A DNA stretch of 8,591 nt. It comes from an uncultured Clostridia bacterium. GTDB lineage: Bacteria > Bacillota > Clostridia > Christensenellales > Borkfalkiaceae. The stretch is from NCBI GenBank assembly GCA_900557285.1, contig USSJ01000038.1, positions 1-8,591 on the forward strand, in the 5' to 3' direction. Below the pieces are notes generated by a model, which ran no database searches, was not told where the DNA came from, and was given only the letters and a program-made list of their open reading frames with translations. The position numbers and the translations under genes are program-made. Positions 4,156 to 8,591 of this stretch are shown one piece after another (the first letter of the stretch is position 1; every line of letters begins with the position of its first letter).

Positions 4156-4983
4156 ATGGCTATTAAAAGATATAAACCTACGTCGGCTGCGCGCCGTTTC
4201 ATGACGGTGCATACCTACGAAGAGATCACGGAAACCAAACCGGAGCGTTCTCTGATCGAGGATATGCGCAAAACCGGCGGCAGAAATAACCAGGGCAAGA
4301 TCACGGTTCGCCACATCGGCGGCGGAAACCGCAGGAAATACCGTATCATCGACTTCAAGCGCGACAAAGACGGGATTCCCGCAAAAGTTTCGAGCATCCA
4401 GTACGATCCGAACCGCAGCGCGAACATTGCGCTTTTGCAGTATGCGGACGGCGAAAAGAGATACATTCTCGCGCCGATCGGCCTGAATGTGGGCGACACG
4501 GTTCTTTCGGGACCGGACGCGGACATCAAAGCGGGCAACTGCCTGCCGTTTGAGAACATCCCCGTCGGTACGATGGTACACAACATCGAACTCAAGCCGG
4601 GCAAAGGCGGCCAGGTAGCGCGTGCGGCGGGCATCGCGGCACAGCTGATGGCAAAAGAGGGCGCTTATGCGACTTTGAAAATGCCGAGCGGCGAAATGCG
4701 CCTCGTTCCGGTCGTGTGCCGGGCGACGATCGGTCAGGTCGGCAACGTCGAGCACGAGATCATCAGCCTCGGCAAAGCGGGCAAGACGCGCCACATGGGC
4801 ATCAAACCCACGGTTCGCGGCGCAGTCATGAACCCTTGCGATCACCCGCACGGCGGCGGCGAGGGCAAGAGCCCTGTCGGTCATGCAGGTCCTCTTACGC
4901 CTTGGGGCAAACCTGCTCTGGGGTATAAGACCAGAAAGAAGAAGAATGTTACGAGCAAGTTCATTCTTAAACGCATCAATTAA
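4156..4983 (+). CDS. rplB: 50S ribosomal protein L2
   Basis: L2 is needed for subunit association and supports the peptidyl transferase centre. The 275-residue length is standard. Landmarks are [23 protein letters not shown] in two parts (41-63), the SH3-like domain with [20 protein letters not shown] (126-145) and the signature [12 protein letters not shown] (229-240) in the long C-terminal extension. His230 matches the conserved histidine (229 in Escherichia coli) that approaches the catalytic centre. The residue before the signature Asp is Cys ([12 protein letters not shown]), where many bacteria have Val. The start follows GGAGGA (4142-4147) with a spacing of eight bases. rpsS begins 15 bases after the stop. 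Confidence 0.98.
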   Translation: MAIKRYKPTSAARRFMTVHTYEEITETKPERSLIEDMRKTGGRNNQGKITVRHIGGGNRRKYRIIDFKRDKDGIPAKVSSIQYDPNRSANIALLQYADGEKRYILAPIGLNVGDTVLSGPDADIKAGNCLPFENIPVGTMVHNIELKPGKGGQVARAAGIAAQLMAKEGAYATLKMPSGEMRLVPVVCRATIGQVGNVEHEIISLGKAGKTRHMGIKPTVRGAVMNPCDHPHGGGEGKSPVGHAGPLTPWGKPALGYKTRKKKNVTSKFILKRIN

Positions 4984-4998
4984 GGGAGGATCATCCAA

Positions 4999-5280
4999 AT
5001 GAGCAGAAGCGTAAAGAAAGGGCCTTACGTTGAAGCGAGACTTTTGAAGAGAGTCGAAGAGCTCAACGCGGCAAACGATAAAAAAGTTCTCAAAACATGG
5101 TCGAGAGCGAGCACGATCTTCCCGCAGATGGTAGGACACACGATCGCGGTGCATGACGGAAGAAAGCACGTTCCCGTATATATCACCGAAGACATGGTCG
5201 GCTGCAAACTCGGCGAGTTCGCCCCCACCAGAACCTTCAAGGGACATTCCGGCGGCAAGACCACCGCTGCTAAGAAGTAA
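4999..5280 (+). CDS. rpsS: 30S ribosomal protein S19
   Basis: S19 is in the head of the small subunit with S13, near the A-site tRNA, and takes part in intersubunit bridge B1a. The 93-residue product has the family N terminus [16 protein letters not shown], the core [20 protein letters not shown] (87% of which is invariant-type sequence by eye) and the ending [16 protein letters not shown]. No tail or missing segment is seen. The ATG lies eight bases after GGGAGGA (4984-4990). A gap of 18 bases with AGGAGG directly after the stop leads to rplV, so expression should be tightly linked. Confidence 0.97.
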   Translation: MSRSVKKGPYVEARLLKRVEELNAANDKKVLKTWSRASTIFPQMVGHTIAVHDGRKHVPVYITEDMVGCKLGEFAPTRTFKGHSGGKTTAAKK

Positions 5281-5298
5281 AGGAGGTCGCAGTTCAAA

Positions 5299-5688
5299 AT
5301 GGCTAAAAATACGCGTGAAAAGACAAAACGTATCGCGGAAAACAAGGACAAACGTCCTTATGCGACCGCAAGGCATATCCGCATGAGCCCTTACAAAGTG
5401 CGCAGAGCACTGGCGCTCATCCGCGGCAAGAGCGTGAACGAAGCGGCGGCGATCCTCGAATATGCGACGATCGTTTCGGCGGAACCCGTCAAAAAGGTTT
5501 TGCTGTCCGCGGCAGCGAACGCTGAGCACAATTTCGGCATGGACAGAGGCGATCTGGTCGTCGCGGAAGCATTCGCGGATCAGGGACCTACGCTCAAACG
5601 CATGAACCCCGTTTCCAAGGGCAGAGCGCATTCCATTCTGAAAAGAACCAGCCACATCACGGTCATTCTTGACGTGCAGAGTAAGTAA
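5299..5688 (+). CDS. rplV: 50S ribosomal protein L22
   Basis: L22 contacts all domains of 23S rRNA; its beta hairpin forms part of the tunnel constriction next to L4. The 129-residue product has a basic N-terminal extension of about 20 residues ([20 protein letters not shown]) before the canonical start of the fold, [20 protein letters not shown] (23-42). The core NEAAAILEY and the rRNA-binding segment [20 protein letters not shown] (99-118) are intact. The hairpin tip contains the GRAHSILKR sequence, near where macrolide-resistance changes occur in other species, and it looks unchanged. The start follows AGGAGG (5281-5286) with 12 bases between. A later start would remove the extension, but there is no better ribosome binding site. 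Confidence 0.97.
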   Translation: MAKNTREKTKRIAENKDKRPYATARHIRMSPYKVRRALALIRGKSVNEAAAILEYATIVSAEPVKKVLLSAAANAEHNFGMDRGDLVVAEAFADQGPTLKRMNPVSKGRAHSILKRTSHITVILDVQSK

Positions 5689-5699
5689 GGAGAATTGTC

Positions 5700-6359
5700 A
5701 TGGGACAGAAAGTTAATCCACACGGTCTGAGAGTCGGCGTCATCAAAGGCTGGGACACCCAGTGGTATGCCGATAAAAAGGATTTCGGCAAGAACCTGAA
5801 AGAAGACTACGAAATCCGTAAATTCATCAAAAACAAGTACTATGCGGCAGCGATCAGCAAGATCCTGATCGAGCGTGCTGCAAACAGGATCGTCGTGACC
5901 GTCTGCACGGGCAAGCCGGGCGTTCTGATCGGCAAAGCGGGCGCGGAAATCGAAGTGATCAAGAAAGACCTTTCCAAACTCACGAAAGGCAAGAACATCG
6001 TCATCAACGTGACGGAAGTGCGCAAACCCGACGGCGACGCGCAGCTGGTAGCGGAAGGCGTTGCACAGCAGCTGGAAAAACGTATGTCTTTCCGCCGCGC
6101 AATGAAACAGGCGATCGGCAAAGCGATGCGTTCGGGCGTAAAGGGCGTCAAAATGATGGTTTCCGGCCGTCTGGACGGCGCCGAGATCGCACGTTGCGAG
6201 CAGTATCATGAAGGATCCATCCCTCTGCAGACGCTGCGCGCGGACATCGATTACGGTTTTGCGGAAGCGCACACGACTTTCGGTATGATCGGCGTCAAAG
6301 TCTGGATCTACAAAGGCGAAGTGCTCAGAGCAAAGGCGCGTGAAGGAGGGGATAAGTAA
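5700..6359 (+). CDS. rpsC: 30S ribosomal protein S3
   Basis: S3 lies on the solvent side of the 30S head at the mRNA entry tunnel and, with S4 and S5, helps unwind mRNA. The 219-residue product starts with the canonical [14 protein letters not shown] type II KH domain follows with its GKAG loop at 78-81 ([15 protein letters not shown]). The C-terminal domain carries [20 protein letters not shown] (156-175) and [20 protein letters not shown] (181-200). Arg132, Arg133 and Lys136 (FRRAMK) match the basic residues linked to mRNA unwinding in Escherichia coli. The ribosome binding site AAGGAGA (5687-5693) overlaps the rplV stop. The end of the gene supplies the AAGGAGG site for rplP, which starts two bases after the stop. 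Confidence 0.98.
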   Translation: MGQKVNPHGLRVGVIKGWDTQWYADKKDFGKNLKEDYEIRKFIKNKYYAAAISKILIERAANRIVVTVCTGKPGVLIGKAGAEIEVIKKDLSKLTKGKNIVINVTEVRKPDGDAQLVAEGVAQQLEKRMSFRRAMKQAIGKAMRSGVKGVKMMVSGRLDGAEIARCEQYHEGSIPLQTLRADIDYGFAEAHTTFGMIGVKVWIYKGEVLRAKAREGGDK

Positions 6360-6361
6360 TT

Positions 6362-6835
6362 ATGTTGATCCCGAAGAGAGTCAAGAGAAGAAAACAGCAC
6401 CGCGGCAACATCAAGGGCCAGGCGCATAAAGGCAATAAAGTGGCTTACGGCGAATACGGACTGGTCGCTGTCGAGGGCGCACGCATCACGTCGCGCCAGA
6501 TCGAAGCAGCTCGTATCGCCATGACGAGATTCATCAAACGTGGCGGCCAGGTTTGGATCGACATCTTCCCGCACAAACCGATCACGCGGCACCCTGCCGA
6601 ATCCCGTATGGGTTCCGGTAAAGGTGCGGTGGAATACTGGGTTGCGGTCGTGAAACCGGGCAGAGTCCTGTTTGAAATGGCGGGCGTTCCGGAAGATGCG
6701 GCGCGCGAAGCAATGCGCCTTGCAGGACACAAATTGCCCATCAAGACGAAATTCATGGCCAAAGGTCAGGCAAATCCCGTAACGGGCGAACTGCCGGAAG
6801 GCGGCGAAAAAATTACAGAAGGCGGTGAAGGTTAA
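6362..6835 (+). CDS. rplP: 50S ribosomal protein L16 with C-terminal tail
   Basis: L16 binds near the A-site and the elbow of tRNA and is a late assembly protein of the 50S subunit. The core matches the family: [35 protein letters not shown] (43-62), [20 protein letters not shown] (69-88) and [16 protein letters not shown]. The Arg at 82 lies in the RMGSGKG loop next to the position hydroxylated in Escherichia coli L16. The protein is 157 residues, whereas about 137-145 is usual; the extra C terminus (from about 136) is glycine- and glutamate-rich, [16 protein letters not shown]. The tail's codons also provide the purine-rich AAGGCGG (6819-6825) in front of rpmC, whose ATG overlaps the stop by one base. 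The start at 6362 is supported by AAGGAGG (6343-6349) inside rpsC. Confidence 0.97.
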   Translation: MLIPKRVKRRKQHRGNIKGQAHKGNKVAYGEYGLVAVEGARITSRQIEAARIAMTRFIKRGGQVWIDIFPHKPITRHPAESRMGSGKGAVEYWVAVVKPGRVLFEMAGVPEDAAREAMRLAGHKLPIKTKFMAKGQANPVTGELPEGGEKITEGGEG

Positions 6836-7035
6836 TGAAAGGGAAAGAACTTCACAACATGACAGACGAGGAGCTGAAAAATAAGCTCAGCGAGCTGAAA
6901 ACGCAGCTTTTCAACCTCCGTTTCCGTCATGCGTCGGGCCAGCTCGACAATCCGATGACGATAGCGTCCTGCAAGAAGGACATCGCGCGCGTTAACACCG
7001 TGATCCGCGAGAGAGAGATCAAGGCGAGAGGTTAA
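6835..7035 (+). CDS. rpmC: 50S ribosomal protein L29
   Basis: L29 is a small helical protein beside L23 at the tunnel exit. The 66-residue product has the usual long helices: ELHNMTDEELKNKLSELKTQ (5-24), LFNLRFRHASGQLDN (25-39) and the C-terminal DIARVNTVIRERE. LRFRxAxGQL is the family signature. The ATG overlaps the rplP stop codon by one base and the upstream site is a weak AAGGCGG, so translation by coupling to rplP is likely. Only six bases separate its stop from rpsQ. Confidence 0.97.
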   Translation: MKGKELHNMTDEELKNKLSELKTQLFNLRFRHASGQLDNPMTIASCKKDIARVNTVIREREIKARG

Positions 7036-7041
7036 TCAATC

Positions 7042-7296
7042 ATGGAAAGAAATTTAAGAAAAGAAAGAGTCGGGCTTGTCGTTTCCGACAAAATGGATAA
7101 GACGGTCGTCGTAGCGATCGTTGACAAGAGCAAACACCCTCTCTATAAGAAGACCATCACCAAGACGAAGAAAGTCAAGGCGCACGACGAAGCGAACGAA
7201 TGTGTCGTCGGCGACAAGGTCCGCATCGTCGAGACGAGAAAGCTTTCCAAGGACAAGAACTGGAGAGTTGCCGAGATCGTCGAGAAAGCGAAGTAA
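7042..7296 (+). CDS. rpsQ: 30S ribosomal protein S17
   Basis: S17 is a primary binder of 16S rRNA in the 5' domain, important for early 30S assembly. The 84-residue product has the OB-fold pattern of the family: [20 protein letters not shown] (6-25), [19 protein letters not shown] (32-50) and [21 protein letters not shown] (54-74). The region [10 protein letters not shown] is the conserved rRNA-binding loop. The ribosome binding site is poor (AGAGG, 7027-7031, at the end of rpmC), so the gene probably relies on coupling with rpmC six bases upstream. The 24 bases to rplN contain a clear AAGGAG. Confidence 0.97.
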   Translation: MERNLRKERVGLVVSDKMDKTVVVAIVDKSKHPLYKKTITKTKKVKAHDEANECVVGDKVRIVETRKLSKDKNWRVAEIVEKAK

Positions 7297-7320
7297 TAAT
7301 ATAAGGAGAGAAAGAGCCAT

Positions 7321-7689
7321 ATGATACAACCACAGACAAGGCTTAAAGCGGCGGATAACTCCGGTGCGAAAGAGCTCATGTGCATCAGGGTTCTGGGCGG
7401 TTCGTTCAGAAAGAGCGGCAACATCGGCGACGTGATCATCGCGAGCGTCAAAACCGCAACTCCCGGCGGCGCCGTAAAGAAAGGCGAAGTCGTAAAGGCA
7501 GTCATCGTCAGAACCAGCAAGGGCATTCGCAGAGCAGACGGAACGTATATCCGTTTCGACGACAATGCAGCCGTCATCATAGATAACCAGAAGCAGCCGA
7601 GGGGCACGCGTATTTTCGGGCCCATCGCGAGAGAACTGAGAGATAAGGACTATATGCGTATTATCTCCCTTGCTCCCGAAGTGCTGTAA
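7321..7689 (+). CDS. rplN: 50S ribosomal protein L14
   Basis: L14 sits at the subunit interface, contributes to bridges B5 and B8, and is the binding site of the silencing factor RsfS. The 122-residue length is the family standard. Landmarks are [20 protein letters not shown] (1-20), [20 protein letters not shown], the family signature region [20 protein letters not shown] (52-71) and [20 protein letters not shown]. The ending SLAPEVL is also typical. The ATG follows AAGGAG (7303-7308) by 12 bases. In gene order it opens what is called the spc section in Escherichia coli, but no promoter is visible in the 24-bp gap, so it is read as part of the same transcript. Confidence 0.98.
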   Translation: MIQPQTRLKAADNSGAKELMCIRVLGGSFRKSGNIGDVIIASVKTATPGGAVKKGEVVKAVIVRTSKGIRRADGTYIRFDDNAAVIIDNQKQPRGTRIFGPIARELRDKDYMRIISLAPEVL

Positions 7690-7701
7690 GGAGGCCGGAC
7701 A

Positions 7702-8130
7702 ATGAACGTTAAATTGAATGATACGGTCGTCGTACTCACGGGCAAAGACAAAGGCAAAACGGGCAAAGTGGTCGCCACTTCCCCCAAAGCCGGCCGCGTA
7801 ACCGTGCAGGGCGTCAACCTCCAGAAAAGACATCAGAAAGCGAGAAAGGCGAATGCGGTTTCGCAGATCGTGGAGCGTGAAGGCGCGATCGACGCGTCCA
7901 ACGTCATGGTCATCTGCGATGCCTGCGGCAAAGCCACCCGCGTAAAACACTCGTTCGTCGAACAGGACGGCAAAATGAAGAAAGTCCGCGTCTGCAAGTG
8001 CGGAGCCGTTCTCGATAAGGTTTACAAGAAACAGGCGAAGACCGCTGCGAAAGCGGAAGAAGCGCCCAAGAAGAGAACGAGAAAGCGTACCGCAAAGAAA
8101 GAAGAAGCGGTCGAAGAGAAGAAGGACTGA
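7702..8130 (+). CDS. rplX: 50S ribosomal protein L24 with a cysteine module and basic-acidic tail
   Basis: L24 starts assembly of the 50S subunit and lies near the tunnel exit. The KOW domain is at the N terminus: NDTVVVLTGKDKGKTGKV (6-23), then the loop VNLQKRHQKA. A C-terminal cysteine module follows, with C72-x2-C75 and C98-x-C100 separated by about 22 residues. Firmicute L24 proteins often carry two CxxC pairs (for example CKKCG); here the second pair is CKCG, one residue shorter. Whether it still binds zinc cannot be seen. The last 33 residues (110-142) form a low-complexity Lys, Glu, Ala and Arg tail that makes the protein 142 residues, against about 103-110 in the usual family member. 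The start follows AAGGAGG (7688-7694). The gene is separated from rplE by 16 bases. Confidence 0.96.
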   Translation: MNVKLNDTVVVLTGKDKGKTGKVVATSPKAGRVTVQGVNLQKRHQKARKANAVSQIVEREGAIDASNVMVICDACGKATRVKHSFVEQDGKMKKVRVCKCGAVLDKVYKKQAKTAAKAEEAPKKRTRKRTAKKEEAVEEKKD

Positions 8131-8146
8131 GGCGAGGTAATTTCCA

Positions 8147-8591
8147 ATGGCAGAAAAAGAAAAGAACAGAGTCCGGGCGGCTTACGAAACGGAAGTAGTT
8201 CCCTATCTCGTCAAGAAGTTCGGCTATAAAAACATCAACGAAGTACCGAAACTCGTGAAAATCGTCATCAACTCCGGTCTGGGCGACATCAAGGACAACG
8301 CGAAGAGCGTTCAGATCGCGCACGACGAACTGAAAGCGATCTCGGGCCAGAAGCCCGTTATCACGAAGGCGAAGAAATCCGTCGCGAACTTCAAAGTCCG
8401 CGAGGGGATGAACGTCGGACTGAAAGTGACGCTTCGTCAGGACAGAATGTACGAGTTTTACGATAAGTTCGTATCCATCGCGCTTCCCAGAATGCGCGAC
8501 TTCCGCGGCGTATCCGCGAACTCCTTCGACGGCAGGGGCAACTATGCTCTGGGCGTTAAGGAACAGCTGATTTTCCCTGAAATCGAATATG
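8147..8591 (+). CDS. rplE: 50S ribosomal protein L5, partial (3' end outside window)
   Basis: L5 binds 5S rRNA and contacts the P-site tRNA in the central protuberance. The visible 148 residues match the family: [20 protein letters not shown] (13-32), [15 protein letters not shown] (33-47), [20 protein letters not shown] (64-83), [13 protein letters not shown] and the segment [20 protein letters not shown] (113-132), ending in the conserved [10 protein letters not shown]. Complete L5 is about 179 residues, so roughly 31 residues are cut by the window edge and there is no sign of a real truncation. The residue before the Gly of GLGD is Ser, where Met is common in other bacteria. The ATG at 8147 is preceded by a modest GAGGT site (8134-8138). 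Confidence 0.97.
   Translation, partial: MAEKEKNRVRAAYETEVVPYLVKKFGYKNINEVPKLVKIVINSGLGDIKDNAKSVQIAHDELKAISGQKPVITKAKKSVANFKVREGMNVGLKVTLRQDRMYEFYDKFVSIALPRMRDFRGVSANSFDGRGNYALGVKEQLIFPEIEY

Noticed and set aside
4831..4845. Cys before the DHPHGGGEG motif of L2 as a functional oddity
   Set aside because: This position varies between bacteria and the catalytic-site histidine is intact, so it is noted in the gene entry only.
4126..5655. Long open frame on the minus strand (509 codons) opposite rplB, rpsS and rplV
   Set aside because: It is antisense to three certain ribosomal protein genes, has no ribosome binding site, and its product is Arg/His/Phe-rich with no recognisable domain; a by-product of codon bias on the coding strand.
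7297..7320. Separate spc-operon promoter between rpsQ and rplN
   Set aside because: The gap is only 24 bases and, with the preceding coding end, shows no paired -35 and -10 boxes.
7054..7950. Open frame on the minus strand (298 codons) opposite rpsQ, rplN and rplX
   Set aside because: Same reasoning: antisense to certain genes, unusual composition, no start signal.

Overview
The window suggests a Bacillota genome, most likely Clostridia, with moderate GC in its genes and AT-richer intergenic DNA. The main support is the uninterrupted S10-spc ribosomal protein gene order, strong AGGAGG-type Shine-Dalgarno sites before most genes, a Firmicute-style S10 loop ([11 protein letters not shown]) and an L24 with a cysteine pair module. 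Rank below class cannot be set from the sequence alone.

Left part (1-1867): about 390 bases with no recognisable gene, including a minus-facing intrinsic terminator (231-275). Next is a 65-residue Cro/CI-type regulator on the minus strand (394-591), divergent from a 274-residue predicted lipoprotein of unknown family (751-1575). The 159-bp region between them carries three copies of a dyad built on AAGAAG-N4-CTTCTT. They sit on both predicted promoters, so the regulator probably represses itself and the lipoprotein gene. The lipoprotein gene is followed by about 290 bases packed with inverted repeats, including a 21-bp hairpin (1770-1817) that insulates it from the next operon.

Right part (1868-8591): a near-consensus sigma-A promoter (TTGACA, 17 bp, TATTAT) starts the ribosomal protein operon. 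A leader of about 245 nt precedes the first gene and is rich in paired segments: a long stem at 1939-1987, a small heptaloop hairpin, and a two-part hairpin at 2035-2092 whose inner stem is followed by a U-rich tract. A 15-nt sequence is repeated on both sides of the structured core. This is a good candidate for an autoregulatory ribosomal protein leader.

The genes then run rpsJ, rplC, rplD, rplW, rplB, rpsS, rplV, rpsC, rplP, rpmC, rpsQ, rplN, rplX and a partial rplE cut by the window end. All are on the plus strand with gaps of 0-26 nt or 1-nt overlaps, except for a 114-nt structured gap between rpsJ and rplC. Their products are components of the 30S and 50S subunits, made together from one transcript. 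No mobile element, CRISPR array, tRNA or rRNA gene was seen. The points that stand out are the leader RNA, the regulator/lipoprotein operator module, and C-terminal tails on L16 and L24.
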